Notes: generated from the letters alone by a model not told the origin. Positions 23,001-36,410 are shown, numbered from the stretch's first letter. The stretch: DNA of 64,000 nt from Elgaria multicarinata webbii (GCF_023053635.1 NC_086173.1:146862697-146926696), one strand, 5' to 3'. Translations and numbers: made by a program.

Positions 23001-23774
23001 CCCACAAATTCTACATTGTTCAGAATGTAAATATTGTACACCCTGGGAAACGAGAGTTCCCCGAGAAGACAGTCAGTATTTCTGAGAATCCAAATACAGT
23101 ATGTACAGTTGACGATTAAGCCATGGATAACTGGTACAATATCAGTAAACACCATCTTTCCACGGGTATTTGTAGGTACAGATTCTATGTTTTCTCCATT
23201 AAATGGGTACAGAGTTAGCCTGATACTCATCTCTGTTTCTGACCTGTGTGTTTTGATCTCCTCTCCACCCAGCTTTCCCCATCCCTCAGACTTGTCTCTG
23301 TTCCACCCAGCCTGTTTGTGACACCCCTCAGGGAAAATTCCAGCCTTGGCTTTTCATCCCTTACTGGACTCTTCCTTTTTCTTTTCTTTCTTCACAAATA
23401 GCCCTTTTATTGCATGGCCTGCTTGAGGCAGCTAGGCCTGGCTGGAGTCATGTGTCCCCCCCCCCTTCCCCACATTTCTTTGGCCTGAGCTATTGCTATC
23501 TGGCTTGGGCCCAGTGCTGACACAATGGCCTCTGAGAGGAAGTGAGGCCAGCTGACATCAGCTGAATGCAGCCACTTGCTGTAGTCTAGGTCTTTTTCTT
23601 CCTCTTCTAAGCAAACATATCTGTGAGAACTGTCTCCAGCTTCTGTTTCCTCACCTGAGCAAAAACCCCAGTTAGGGAGGACAAAGTTAAGAGAGCTGGC
23701 CTAGGGACATAATCTGTTTTTCGCAGGAGACAAAGTAGAAAGGTTATTCAGCCAAAGTGTACAAACTTGCTGAT

Positions 23775-23875
23775 AAAAGAAATAAACAAAAAGATGAAGC
23801 CCTGTGGTACCTAGAAGACAATTGCTGTATTGTAGCATGAACATTCTCAAGCAATGTCTTATTTCATCAAATTTA
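23775..23875 (-). mobile_element. Penelope-like terminal fragment with decayed hammerhead motif
   Basis: The order GATGAAGCCCTGTGGTACCT, AAGACAATTGCTGTATTGTA, GCATGAACATTCTCAAGCAA and TTATTTCATCAAAT follows the end sequence of reptile Penelope-like elements in reverse. On the minus strand a TGATGA...GA-A core is only partly kept. Confidence 0.4.
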
Positions 23876-25467
23876 TTTATTTAGATTTCTTTTTTTTAAA
23901 AAAAAAAACTTCCACCCAATTGAAGACTGAGGATCTGTGAGGGTAACATTCTACTGGTAATATGTTTTTTCAATTGCCCAGTTAAATTTAATTTGGCATT
24001 TGAAACTGTGGGGATTTATCCTGTCCTGCTACAAGTACAGCCATAGTCTATGGGAACAGGAGATCTGTGAGCACCTTGCATCAGCTCCAGAGCAGGAATA
24101 ATTTGCCTCATGCACGGAGGGAGAGCAGAAAGGGGAGATACTTATGGCCTTTACCCCATAGTGGCCTGAGAATGGAGGAGGAACAGGCTCCTTTGAGCCT
24201 CTGCACCTGCGGTGGAGTTGGATCAAACACCAAATGTTTGTCTAGAGTGACAAATGCTGATGAGGTGGGAAGTGAAGCATTCAAAAGAGCATTGCACATA
24301 TCATGGATGGTGTCAGTGTCTTGAATAATTGTGGATAATGGGAAAACGTCAGCAAACACATCATGGCATTTTGAATTGGGGGCGGGGGGAGAGAAGCTGT
24401 ACCTTCCAAAGGTCACAAATCCATAAAGGCAACTGTCGACAGCGTTCTTTCTTTTCAGACCTAGGAATCACCTTTAGCCACTGGCTGCAACATGAGACAC
24501 ACATTTCATTGGCGGAGGCGGGGGGGGGGGGCTTGTTAGTTCTTTTTATCTTTATCAATTCTGCTTGTCTTTGTATTACTTCTTTTCTCTTTCTACCTTT
24601 TTTCTCCCCTTAGGCACCCCACCTTCTTGCCTTCTCTCATTTTCTCTCTCTCCACCCCAGCCCCTTGCCCCATGGTTGCAGCACTGCAGACTTTGAGGTA
24701 AAACATCCCACCAAAGTTCTTTATGTGTCTTAGCCCTTGATAGTCATGGCTGACAATACATCCACAAGCATCTCCTTGATCTTATGGGTGGCATCTCTTC
24801 TAGAATTGTTAGATATGCCTTATTTTAAAAGGCCAGACCTATTTCTGGGAATTATAGACCCGCAGATCATTATTGATTGTAACTCCAGACAATGTAATAT
24901 GCAGCCTATCATATGCAGGTTTACTCAGAAGTAAAAACCATCCAATTCAATGGCGTTTATTTCCAAGTAGGCCTTTGTAGGACGGCAGCCTTGGTGACCC
25001 TTAGTTTAGAAATGATTTACCCCTAACATACCATTTGGGAATTACTGCCATCCAATTTACAACCCTATCCTAAACAGTTTTACTCAGAAGTAAGTCCCAA
25101 TGAGTTCAATGGGCCATACTTCCTCATAACTATGCTTGTAGGTAGGTATGTAGATCATATTATTGGTACCCACCAATCATTTCATCCAGTCGTCTTCACA
25201 GACTTACTCCAGCGTATTTTTAAAACAATTAGTTGTGTGTGCATGTGAGTATACACAAACTTTCCTTGATATTAAAACCGAAAAGCATTTGGTTAAATCT
25301 TGAATAGTAAAGCCAGATCTTTATTTTTAATTTCCTTCCTTCCCAGTCTTGATCTACTTGTGGTATCCTTTGCATGTATACATCCCACTGAGTTCAATCG
25401 GGTTTAATCCCAGATAAGCGTGTATAGGATTGCAACCTGAATATGTCCTTTCTTTCTCTCTGGGACA

Positions 25468-26485
25468 GAATCATAGAATCATAGAATAGCAGAGTTGGAA
25501 GGGGCCTATAAAGCCATCGAGTCCAATCCCCTGCTCAATGCAGGAATCCACCCTAAAGCATCCCTGACAGATGGTTGTCCAGCTGCCTCTTGAAGGCCTC
25601 TAGTGTGAGAGAGCCCACAACCTCCCTAGGTAACTGATTCCACCGTCGCACTGCTCTAACAGTCAGGAAGTTTTTCCTGATGTCCAACCGGAATCTGGCT
25701 TCCTTTAACTTGAGCCCGTTATTCCGTGTCCTGCACTCTGGGAGGATCGAGAAGAGATCCTGGCCCTCCTCTGTGTGACAACCTTTTAAGTATTTGAAGA
25801 GTGCTATCATGTCTCCCCTCAATCTTCTCTTCTCCAGGCTAGACATGCCCAGTTCTTTCAGTCTCTCTTCATAGGGCTTTGTTTCTAGACCCCTGATCAT
25901 CCTGGTTGCCCTCCTCTGAACATGCTCCAGCTTGTCTGCATCCTTCTTGAATTGTGGAGCCCAGAACTGGACACAATACTCTAGATGAGGCCTAACCAGG
26001 GCCGAATAGGGAGGAACCAGTACCTCACGTGATTTGGAAGCTATACTTCTATTAATGCAGCCCAAAATAGCATTTGCCTTTCTTGCAGCCATATCGCATT
26101 GTTGGCTCATATTCAGCTTGCGATCTACAACAATTCCAACATCTTTCTCTTTTGTAGTATTGCTGAGCCAAGTGTCCCCCATCTTGTAACTGTGCATTTG
26201 GTTTCTATTCCCTAAATGTAGAACTTGGCATTTATCCCTATTAAATTTCATTCTGCTGTTTTCAGCCCAGCACTCCAGCCTATCAAGATCACTTTGAAGT
26301 TTGTTTCTGTCTTCCAGGGTATTAGCTATCCCACCCAATTTTGTGTCATCTGCAAATTTGATCAGCGTTCCCTGCACCTCCTCGTCGAAATCATTAATAA
26401 AAATGTTGAAGAGCACTGGGCCCAGGACTGAGCCCTGTGGTACCCCACTCATTGCCTCTCCCCAGTTTGAGAAGGTTCCATTGAA
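25468..26485 (-). mobile_element. CR1 LINE, 5'-truncated (RT C-terminal half to 3' end)
   Basis: The minus strand carries an open frame of about 300 codons from GVPQGSVLGPVLFNIFINDF through the RT catalytic FADD (KFADDTKLGG) to the CR1 C-terminal motifs ([31 protein letters not shown]). The 3' end is ATAGAATCATAGAATAGCAG on the + strand. The frame is unbroken over this stretch, so the copy is fairly young. Homology to the 58296 copy stops near 26485, and the ORF's first residues beyond that are flanking DNA. Confidence 0.9.
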
Positions 26486-27384
26486 CCACAGCCCTTCTCC
26501 TGGGAGGGAGTTCAGATCTTTTTCGATCTGCCTCTTTGACAGATGCAAACTGTATCATACGAACTCAGACAAGACACAATTTTTCACACTCTGTCTCTGT
26601 TGCCACTCCTGAGACTAGGTTGTTGTTTTGTTTTCCTGGGTCCTACGGTTTTGTCTGCTTCTCGAGCTCCATTTGTCCCCTCCTGGCTCACTTCCTCCAG
26701 CTTCAGCTAGCCAAGGGTCTGCTGGGTGAGCACAAAGAGAATGCCAGGGTGAGCAATGACACTTAGGAGTGGTGGAATTCCACACTGTTGCTTACAAAGA
26801 CATGGAGTTTCCACACTGCCTTTTGCAATGTCAAGGATTTTTTATCCACAGAGGGCATGTTCTCAGTCAGGAATCACATTCCCACCCACACACATGCCCT
26901 CCCATATCACAAAGCAGTTCTGGAAGGAATTTCAGAGGCCTGGTAGAGAAGGGAACACCTGGCTTCCATTCACACTGCGAGAAGAAAAGTGATGTTTTGT
27001 AGATCAGAACAGAATATGGCAAAAAAAAAAAAAAAAAGAGAAGACTCTGCCATTACGACTATTGCGATCTGATCAGAAAAAAATGGTCTGTTCCCCTCTT
27101 CTGTCTTTAACAGCCTCTTGATCCTCAGGAATTAGTTCAATGAAAGTTTTCACAACATTGAAATGTAAATCATCACTTGCTAGTTGCTGGAGACTAAATG
27201 GCTGTTAAATTTACAGTTACAGGAGACAGTTCAGAAATTTGCAACTTTAATTCTGGCCCCTGTTTTAGACAAAAGTGAAATTAGAACAGCGGGTAGAGCC
27301 AGGCCTTCTGGCTTCTATCTAGGGGCGTGAGGGTCTTGGGATGTAGAGGCTGTTTGAGAAGGTTGGCAATGTCCTGAGTCTTAT

Positions 27385-27770
27385 TCCAAGAAGTCATTTG
27401 GCACCTTAAAGTCTAACATTTTTTGTCAGGGTTGCCTGCATTTTTTACTGGCATGTTCCTGTGCCTTTAACGGCTTGACAAACAAATCTAGCAGCTGAAG
27501 CTTCACCACTTAATTTTCCAGGCCAGGAAATGCTCAACATGCAAAATTTCTGTGTATTAGCCTGCTACACAAGATACAGTAACACGGACAGTTAAAAAAA
27601 GCTGGCTATTCTTAATTGATTGTGGCATGAACTGCCCACTTCATAGATGTGCTGCAGGAAAGCTCATACCACAGTGAAGATGGTAGTCTTTCAGACGCCA
27701 CAGGATTCTTTGTCATACTTGCTGCAAGAGACTAATATAACTCCTCCAGAATTTGCCCCTCCTGGATTTC
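27385..27770. mobile_element. Penelope-like ends in opposite orientations (degenerate)
   Basis: A reverse segment (TTTGGCACCTTAAAGTCTAA at about 27399) is followed by a forward one (GGAAAGCTCATACCACAGTG, then TAGTCTTTCAGACGCCACAG and AGACTAATATAACTCC at 27657-27745). Both match the conserved Penelope-type end found at 40640-40925. Inverted arrangement of the ends is common in this group. Confidence 0.4.
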
Positions 27771-29724
27771 ACTAATTAGGGTGTGGTACAGGTGTGACCT
27801 GGAGATATGGAGCAAGACACTTTCACTACATGTACAAGATCATGCTCAGCATTATTTAATCCAAGGCTACACTCTCTTACACGTTACACAGGTTCTACAC
27901 TCAACAGTCACTAATATCGATTAGAATTCTGACTTTACCAAAAAAGAAGGTGATTAAGTGTGGAAACTATTCATCCACCCTGGCTATGTTTAAAAGAGCT
28001 TGAAAGGCTAACTAATCCACATTAGGTGATCTTGAGGACACACCTTTAGAGAAATAATATGCACGCATGAAATAAGTATATGAACTTAAAGTGTCGGCAG
28101 TGCAGGAAGACAGGTCTAAGAAATCACTGAAGAGTGATTTAAGAGAGAGAATGTGAGGTGACCCAGTGAAGCTGGTTGACAGGAGGATGAAGCTTAATAA
28201 AACCTCCATGGACAGAGGCAGTGTACCTCTGGATACTAGATGCTTCCCACAGTCATCTGGGTGGCCTCTATTGGAAACAGAATTTTGAACTACTTCAGTC
28301 TTTCCCAGCCTGGTACTCTCCAGATGTGTTGGACTACAACTCCTAGCATTCTCCCAGGCAGCATGAATTACCTGTTCTATGCATCTCTCAAAAGAACTGC
28401 TGTCCTCTCAAGGCCATTTCACTGATCATGGGGAACAAATCCCTTTTGCTGCAACAAAGGCGCAGCAGCCAATGAGACATGTATTGATATCAGAGCTTAA
28501 ATTATTGGGGGGGTGGAGAAGGAGCCCTTAATTAAATTCATAAGCCCCACCTCTCATTCCTCCTGGTTTTATTGAAATCATGCTCCCCCAGTAGCTTTTT
28601 AAAACTAATAGGTATGGGGGCTCTCATAAAAGGTAAGGGGCCCAGGACCCCTCTTCCTTCATGGTCATTCAAGCATTTAACATGGTTTGGTTTTGCATGG
28701 CAGATTTTAACTCCCCCCACAAAACAAATAGAAGGTGCAAGCAGGCCTGATTCAGATTGGAATCATGGCTGGAGCAAATGATTAAAGACCTCTCCCCAGG
28801 CATAATAGGTCTGATCTGCTCAGCCCCCTACTCCCCACAGTGCCAGTCCTTTGGGTGCTTTTTTTTTAAAAAAAACCAGGCGTGCGAGGACACATCAGAA
28901 ACATTGCCTAGTTCACCCCTCAGTAAATAAAGCAATGTGCAACTGGAGTCAAGCCAGGCAGTGGTGGAAAGATCCAGGCAAGCTCACCAGCCAGGAGGGC
29001 TCTGAATGTTCAGATAATTGGCAGGGGGATAGGGATCCTTAATGAAATCCAGAAGCCCCACCCTCCTTCTCCTCTCAATTTTAGCCAAATTATGCCTCCT
29101 ATAGCCTTCTAAATCAATTGCTAAGGGAGCCTGCTTCCCCACCACCATAATGCAACCATTTTTCTATGTGATACAAATATATGTAACGTACAGAAAAAAT
29201 GCTTGTGGCATCTACGCTTTACACTTTGAGGTGAAGCTTCCCTCAGCATCTGGATTTGGATCTCCTAGGAGTCTGGTAGGTGACAAACATGAAGGAGGCA
29301 TCATAACCTGAAGAGGTGTTGTGTGTGACTGGCAGAAAATGGCAGATTCCAAGCAGACATCATGAAAGCCTCAATACGAAGGGCAGCGGAAGTGGGAGCA
29401 GTGAAATGGGGCTTTTACTGGCAGAAGCTGCCTGCTGTGTTTTTCCAAAGGAAGTCATTAAAAAGTACTGAGGTCAGTGTTTATGGAGTTGCTACCGTTA
29501 CCGTGGAAGGCCTCTTTCACTCTTCACCTCTCCACAGCAGATGCCCTTAAGAAACCTCCCATCCAAGGCCTACTGCGTTTGGCACACACCCAACCCAACT
29601 CCTCTCTAGCTGCCTCAGGTCATCGCTGAGAAACGTTTCTGGCATTGATTTGAACTCGAGTCTGCTGGTTTCAGCTCATTGTCGGCTCTAAGTGGACCGA
29701 AAGAATCCACTCCTCTTTCTAAGG

Positions 29725-29850
29725 CAGGGGTTCGCAAACTGGATGTTTTGGACTACAAATCCCAGAAGCCCCATCCATCTTGGCTAATGGTTTGGGATTG
29801 TGGGAGTTGTAGTCCAAAACATCTGGAGGTTGCCAGGTTGCCTAACCCTG
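29725..29850. mobile_element. hAT-type palindromic MITE, ACTACAACTCCC family
   Basis: The ends are CAGGGGTTCGCAAAC and GTTGCCTAACCCTG. The arms carry TTTTGGACTACAAATCCCAG and GGGAGTTGTAGTCCAAAACA. The 8-bp flanks TTCTAAGG (29717-29724) and TACTAAGG (29851-29858) differ at one base, consistent with an aged 8-bp target duplication. The CAGGG terminus fits the hAT YARNG rule. Confidence 0.8.
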
Positions 29851-31439
29851 TACTAAGGGTTGTTCGGGCCAAGGAAGGCTTCAGGAGTGATAAGATTCCT
29901 AGAACAGTGTCGAAACACGGCTTATTATATGGAGTCAGGTCCATTTTGTCCAGTATTGCCCCATTTCAAGCCATCTAAGCCTGTGGCCATCTCAACATTT
30001 CCACATGCTGGAGCAAGCCAGAACTGTGGTTTGCTCCACAGCAGATGAAAGGAAGGGACCGAGGGATCTCCCTGTGATGGGAGAAGCTACAGTTGCATCC
30101 TTTTAGATATGGACTTTCTCTCTAGATTATGACTTGGCAATCTTACTGCAGGGTGGTGCTGCATTCAGCAGAAGCACAAGAGTCCCATCGCATCCTTACA
30201 TTTGCATCTGCTCCAATAGCTCCTTTCCATGTGTCCTGGGTTAGAATCCATTGTATGGCTCCCGCTGGGTAAGCATAGCTGTCATCTCCAGGGATGACCG
30301 GCTGTGTTTCGCAGCTTCCATGCCCCTTGATTCCCCGCCCCTTTGAAAATAAATTTCTGGTAAAGGTTGCACAATTTCACCTTCCGGGTAGCCATCATCC
30401 CTGCTGTGGCTTTGGTATTTCGCTTTCTCTCACGTCACAGAGCCTATTAGGGCTGAACATGCACAATTGTGCAAAGTGGCATGAAGAAAATGAAAACAAC
30501 CACAGTGGGGGTGGGGGAGGGGGAGAAGAGAACTGCACCCTTGCACATTCCAGGTCGAGATTGCACCCATTTATTTCCTGTTCCATTGCTCCTCCTGCTG
30601 AGGCTGTATTTTGTTCAACCTTGCAACTGTTTTTGAACCAGGATGAACAGCCCCAGAGTCAGGATTTGCAGTTATCTCACTGAAATGGGAAAATTTGCCC
30701 TCTCTTGATCAAATTCGTTTTTTTTTAAAGTTAGACAATTCAGGGAGGATGGGACTCAGCCACTACTAACCATGAAAACTAAGTAGAGCCTCCTTATGCC
30801 AGTGCAGTATACCTCTAAATAGGTGTTGGGGATGGGGAAAGACCAACACCTTCAAACTCTGCTTATGAGCTTTCAGGAGCATTTGCCTGAGCACTGTTGG
30901 AAAGAGAATATTGGACTAAAACAGTCCTTTTATTTGTTTCCTTATTCATTTAAGATCATAACATAAGAACACAGGAAGAGCACTGCTGGGTAGCTGTCCC
31001 CATAGAGTTCTGACTGAAACCCAGTGCAGCTTCACCGCCTCACTGACATTGGAGCCACCAGCCTCCACTGGCTGGGTCAGAGCAAAGGTCTAGCTATTCC
31101 AACATCCTGCTTTCCACGCCGGCCAATCAGATGCCTCAGGGAAGCCCCCAGCAGTTTTTCCTTTCACAACTGGTATTCAGAGGCATGCTATATTGCAGGT
31201 AGCATATAGCTGTCATTACTGGTACCCATTGTTATTTAAATATTTACACATGCACACACCCACACTCCTTTTCCATCCATATAGACCATCAAGACAGTTA
31301 GCAATAAACCAGCCATTCAAAAACCAGGTTTGTTTTATATAAAACACCAATCAGCACAATTTAAAAAAGAAGAAGATTCAAACCCAGGATTAGAGAACCA
31401 GTTACTGGCTATGCTTAAAATTCACTAAAAAGAAATTAT

Positions 31440-31690
31440 TTATTTATTATTTTTATTTTATTACATTTATATTCCGCCCCACAGCCGAAGCTCTCTGGGC
31501 GGTTCACAAAAGCAACAAAAGCGGTTCGCAATCACAGCAACTTTACCTGGCATGTAAAACTAGTTAAGAAGGGATTCTCCAAATGGGGCGCTACTACTGA
31601 GAAGGCCCTGTCCTGCTGTCCCAGCTGCTGTTCCTCAACCAGCAGTGGGATACGAGCTCATCCAGCAAGTTGGTTCTTAATGCTGAAATG
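31440..31690 (-). repeat. Squamate dispersed LINE-3'-like repeat
   Basis: TTATTACATTTATATTCCGC, then CCACAGCCGAAGCTCTCTGG, an A-rich spacer, and TACTACTGAGAAGGCCCTGT. The same tail recurs at 33230-33285 and 48302-48365. Confidence 0.55.
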
Positions 31691-31760
31691 CTTTCACGGG
31701 ACTTTGGTGAAAACTAAAATCTTCTAATGACACAGAACGGGTTACAGTATCTCTCATATG

Positions 31761-31992
31761 TATTTATTTATTATTACGTTTCCATCCCACCTTTTTTCCT
31801 CTTGCAAAGAACTGAAGGCAGCTTATATGGTCCGATTTTCCATTTTATCCTCTCAACAACCCTGTGAGGTAGGTTAGGCTGAAAGTCAGTGACCGGCCCA
31901 AAGTCACCCAGTGTCCTCCATGCCCGAGTGAGGACTGGGACCCAGATCTCCCAAGTTCAAGTCGAGCACTCCAATCACTACACCACATTGGA
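31761..31992 (-). mobile_element. tRNA-derived SINE, squamate type
   Basis: It has the same order as 15508-15747 in reverse: TCCATCCCACCTTTTTTCCT, CAACAACCCTGTGAGGTAGG, GGCCCAAAGTCACCCAGTG, and the B-box complement GGGACCCAGATCTCCCAAG. A second partial SINE/MIR-like piece abuts it at 31993-32100. Confidence 0.7.
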
Positions 31993-32102
31993 TTCTCATC
32001 TAGCTTCATAACAACCCTGTTAGGTAGATTGGAGCCAAAAGATGGTGACTTGCCCAAGTCCCACACACAGCAGGCTGCAAAGTTAAATGGGACTCTCACA
32101 TT

Positions 32103-32103
<1 letters not shown>

Positions 32104-32142
<39 letters not shown>
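32104..32142. repeat. (AC)n microsatellite
   Basis: About 19 AC units. Confidence 0.95.
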
Positions 32143-32144
<2 letters not shown>

Positions 32145-34167
32145 CACTCACTCCTCTATATAACACCAACCCTATTGGCCTCTTTCCACACAACCTAATT
32201 CATAGCTGCTTCAGCTCACTTCCGTCTCTAGCAGCTCTCACCACTCCAATTCACATCACAGTTCTTCCGAAAACAGGAAGCAGCAAATGTGTGGGGCGGA
32301 AACGAGAGGCGGCAAGAGGCCTTTGCATGCAACTGAGTGCACCTTGGCTAGCTTAGCTCAGGAAGTGGGTTCCTGCACTTACTGAAGAAGGAAGGGAAGG
32401 ACACAACGATGTGGCAGAATTGAGGTGGGGCGAGGAGGCTCTGAACAGGACTTCAGGGTGCCCGCAGCAGTTCCTTGTCAAGCACAAGGAACCTTATATA
32501 AGAATACAGTCGTGTAAGGCTTATTACTCAATAGCTTCCAAACTGATTTCGCTCATTTTTGTTTTGAGCTGAAGCTTCAGAAGTGTCGACTTGCAAAAAA
32601 AAATGTGAAAGTTCAAAAAAGTTCACTGCTCGAGCTTTAACAGCCAAATAGTGTGTTTCCACACCCTGGCTGGAAGCCTGAGGCAGTCGGGGAATTAGAG
32701 CTCCTACATAGCTCCTTGCAATAGGCTTGTGGGGAATAAAATACAAGGGCATAGACGGAGGGAAGTCGACCCCACTCTCAGAGAGGCAATATTGGGGGGG
32801 TGGGGGTAGCAAACGCTCTGAGGTGGCAAAGGAAGAGGAAAAGAGCGTACTTAGGAAAAGCCGGGTTTTTAAATGTGAGGGAAGAGGGAAGGAGGTGGGC
32901 TTGAGGGGGAAAAGTGAATATCGTTCACTGACGATGGGTGTGAGGAAGTGAGGGCCAAAAGCCCTTGGTTGCGTTGAAGGCAAGTAAAGCCCATACAGCT
33001 TCTGGAGGACTGGCATAGCAGGAGTCAAGGAACAATACGTTTTGCCCTCAGACTACTGGCATCCATGGCGACATGGGGTTTACACTAGTTCCCTCCAAAA
33101 TGTGGGATTGGGTGCAGAACTCAGATTCCTGAGCCTCTACGCTTAGACTTTTTTAAAAAATTAAGTTTCTAGTCCTCACACTTTTGAAACTATCCAGACA
33201 ATATATCGGCAAAAAGATTCACTGTTATTATTTATTACATTTGTATACCGCCCCATAGCCGAAGCTCTGTGGGCGGTTTACATAGGATAAAAAAAATATG
33301 CAGAAATGCAGCTTGAGCTTCTGTGCCTTGTATGGCCGCTGGCTACCCATGAGACCTTCCTTTCATGGCCTCCAACCATGGCCTGGTAAGGCAGAACTAG
33401 AGTTGTTTGTCTCCAAACAGGCTTTCAGCACCCCACTGGGGCAGCAGGAAAAGTGGATGAAGTGGGGTGATTTGGAGGGAAGAAGAAGCAGGTAGGGAAT
33501 GGATTCAGCCATGAGAGCCAGTATGTTGGACCAGCGCTGTGGGAGGCCAAGGTTCAACCGTTAAGCTCACTGCATGACCTTCCTCTCAGCTTATCCTACC
33601 TCACAGGAATGTTGTGAAGACAAAAGCGGCAGGAGAGAGGAAAGAATCGTGTACGTGACCTTCTGCTCCTCAGAGGAAAAGTGCAGTATTAATACAATTA
33701 AGCCGCCCTGCTGTTTCTCTGTTCCAAACCCCACTCCTTCGTGAAGATTCACTAATAATAGCAGCCATTGTGTTCATCTCTCTGATTTTACGTTTCCTCC
33801 AGAAGCATGAAGGTCTCTGCTGGGAAACACTTCATTCACTTCTGCTCGGAACAAACTATGGGCTGGGATAATGTGGGTTAAGCTGTAGGGAATTAAAATG
33901 GGTTAAGAGATAAGAAGATCCTGTCTCAGGGCAGAGGGTTGGATTAGATCAGTTAAGTCCCAAACGGTGTGCCTGCTGGTGAACCGCAAGAGAACTGGAA
34001 GTGTGCTGCAAGAAGGAATTAATGACATAATTGTAAGCCCCAAGGATCTATCAACCAGGGAGGGTGCCTGTTGTGTCACTTTATGATGTATTTCTGGCCT
34101 GGCCTCTGCTGGGGGCAGGTAATTTATTCTCTCTTCTGTCTCTGTACCCGGTGTAATTGCCATTCTC

Positions 34168-34388
34168 GGTGGAGGCTGGTGGCTTCGATTTTGGTGGGGC
34201 TGTGAATCTACTCTGGGGTTCAGTCAGAACCAGCCAGAACTCTAAAGGCTCTATCTAAGGTGCTTAACCTGTTTTCAGGCTAGCATTCAGCATCTTGGAT
34301 ATCTCCTTTAGAGCTCTGGCTGGTTCTGACTGAGACCCAGAATGGATTCACAGCCCCACTGAAATCAGAGCCACCAGCCTCCACTGTT
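34168..34388. mobile_element. Palindromic MITE, GGAGGCTGGTGGC family
   Basis: The left end GGTGGAGGCTGGTGGCTTCG is inverted at the right as GAGCCACCAGCCTCCACTG. Inner arms GAACCAGCCAGAACTCTAAA and AGAGCTCTGGCTGGTTCTGA are also complementary. A second copy lies at 61519-61705 and a half copy at about 31005-31065. Confidence 0.7.
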
Positions 34389-34984
34389 AATTCTTGGTAA
34401 AGGGACAATTGAGGACTGACCCATCCTTAAAGGAGGCTGACCATTCCTCTCTGCCCAAGTCACACTTCTGCACCAGGCAAAAACGAGGGGGAGAATGGTC
34501 CCCTGAACCATTCTTACTTTCACCACTTTAAAAGTAAATCCTTTGGGTTGAAGGGTGACGCTCCTATTTTAGTACAGATGATATTGAGCTACAACCGCCA
34601 TCACCCCTGACTGTTATCCATGCTGGCTGGGGCTGATAGGATTTGGAGTTCAACAACATCTGAAAGGCCACACGTTCCCCACTGCTCAGCTATCTGATGT
34701 GTGGGAATGTTTCTGGCCATATCTGTGCCTATTTAACATTGCCACTCAAGCAAGCAAACAAACATTACTGTAGTTCATGTATTTTTCAGACATGTTAAGA
34801 AATAGAAATGCATAGAATTTATTTGCTCCTCCCACCCCGAATAACCACTTCCATACGCTGGTGCATAAGGCAAGTCCCTCTGAGCCACATTTCTGTCCTA
34901 CCTTTCAGGGTTGTTGTCGGGACTATTAAGATAATGTATGTACTACAACTTGGACCATCCTGGCATATGCTACCATCCTAGCCA

Positions 34985-35195
34985 GTTTTTTAAAATCTGT
35001 ATTACATTTTTATCTCACTTCATTCAAGGAGATCAGGGCAAGTTAGTTATCTCCGCCACCCCCCGCTTTTTATTCTCATAACAAGCTTGGCTGGGCTGAG
35101 AGATAGTGACTGAGTCATAATCACCATCACCCAGTGAGCTTCATGGTCAAATGGGGATTTTAACCTGGGTTTCCCCAGCCCTCACTGAATGCCTC
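34985..35195 (-). mobile_element. tRNA-derived SINE, squamate type (diverged)
   Basis: In reverse it keeps TTCATTCAAGGAGATCAGGG, CACCCAGTGAGCTTCATGG and a B-box-like AACCTGGGTTTCC. Confidence 0.45.
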
Positions 35196-36009
35196 ACTGA
35201 AGCTAAGCAAAACTGAACATGTTCAATGCCTGGATGAAAGACAGCACTAGAATTCAAATGTGGAAGTTCTGAAAGAGAGAAGTAGAGGGGTTTTTTGGAT
35301 ATTTTTCCAGTGAAAAGCAATAGATGGGTGGACCCAGTAGATTGACATTTGAAGCTGTGGAGATGATGCATCTTGAATTATCTTTCTTTTCTGACCTTTT
35401 TTATCTCCGCTTCAGCCCTTCTGCAGGGCTTCCCTCGGTCACTTTTTACTCTCCCACAACCTCCACCCCCTCAAAAAAAAACCACCAACAACTTAACAAA
35501 CAAACATTCTACCCTCCTTGAAGGCAAATGGGCTAGGGCAGAAATGGGATTATAATTAAGGCTATAAGTGGAGGAGCGCGTAGCAAGCATCCGGCCTCTT
35601 CTGCACACCGCTTCCTGGAGATGTGAATGACTGTTTAAAAAGGAAGAACATGATAGCCCTTGTTGAGATTCTGTGTGTGGTGTGTGTGTGTGTGTTTAGA
35701 GATGTGGGTGGGGGGGTTGGGGGTTAATAGCATTCGGCGAGAGCGCTTTCGAGACGTGCAGGAGGAGCTGCTGGGTGAAGCTAAATCAAGTCAGACAACA
35801 AAAGGTGGCATTAAAATGGGACTGCAGATCAAAGGCTCACCTCCGCCACAACTGTCTTTTGTTAAGGCTCGAGTATGCCCAACTATATGGTGGAACTGCA
35901 ACATGGAGTGGCTGATTTTCAGTCTGCAAAACGGTTAGCCCCTAAATGGTTATTTCCTCAGCCACCTCTGGTTAATTTGTCAGCCACAGAGTCACAAGGC
36001 AAGAGTCAC

Positions 36010-36128
36010 AAAGCCTCATTCACCATGGTTAAAGCCATGGTTTAAGGTGTCTTCTGAACACGGCCCAGCTTTCTAGCTTAACCACCGTGGTTAAAGTGTT
36101 GGTTTAAGGTGTCTTCTGAACAGGGCCA
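36010..36128. repeat. Imperfect tandem duplication (about 60-bp unit)
   Basis: ACCATGGTTAAAGCCATGGT, then GTTTAAGGTGTCTTCTGAAC and AGGGCC/CGGCCC, occurs twice in a row (36020-36065 and 36080-36127). The TTAAACCA/TGGTTTAA steps are partly palindromic, suggesting a MITE-derived unit. Confidence 0.55.
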
Positions 36129-36296
36129 ATAACAGCCCTAGAAGAAGAAGGGATTTGGGTTGGGGATGTGTGTCTCGAGGTTACTCAAAACAAAACAAAT
36201 TCCCCATCCACTCACAGCACTATACAGGGATGTTTCAGCAGGAAGCAAAAGGGGCATCATTTCCTTTTGGAATTGGCTAGCATGATTTGTAGTTCA

Positions 36297-36410
36297 TAGA
36301 ATCATAGAATCATAGAATAGCAGAGTTGGAAGGGGCCTACAAGGCCATCGAGTCCAACCCCCTGCTCAATGCAGGAATCCACCCTAAAGCATCCCTGACA
36401 GATGGTTCAA
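36297..36410 (-). mobile_element. CR1 LINE 3' terminus inserted in a MITE
   Basis: Two ATAGAATC units lead into AGAGTTGGAAGGGGCCTACA and CCTGACAGATGG. The flanks (GATTTGTAGTTCA and CATCTGGAGGGCACCAGGTT) are two halves of an ACTACAACTCCC-family MITE, so the CR1 insertion is the younger event. Confidence 0.75.
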
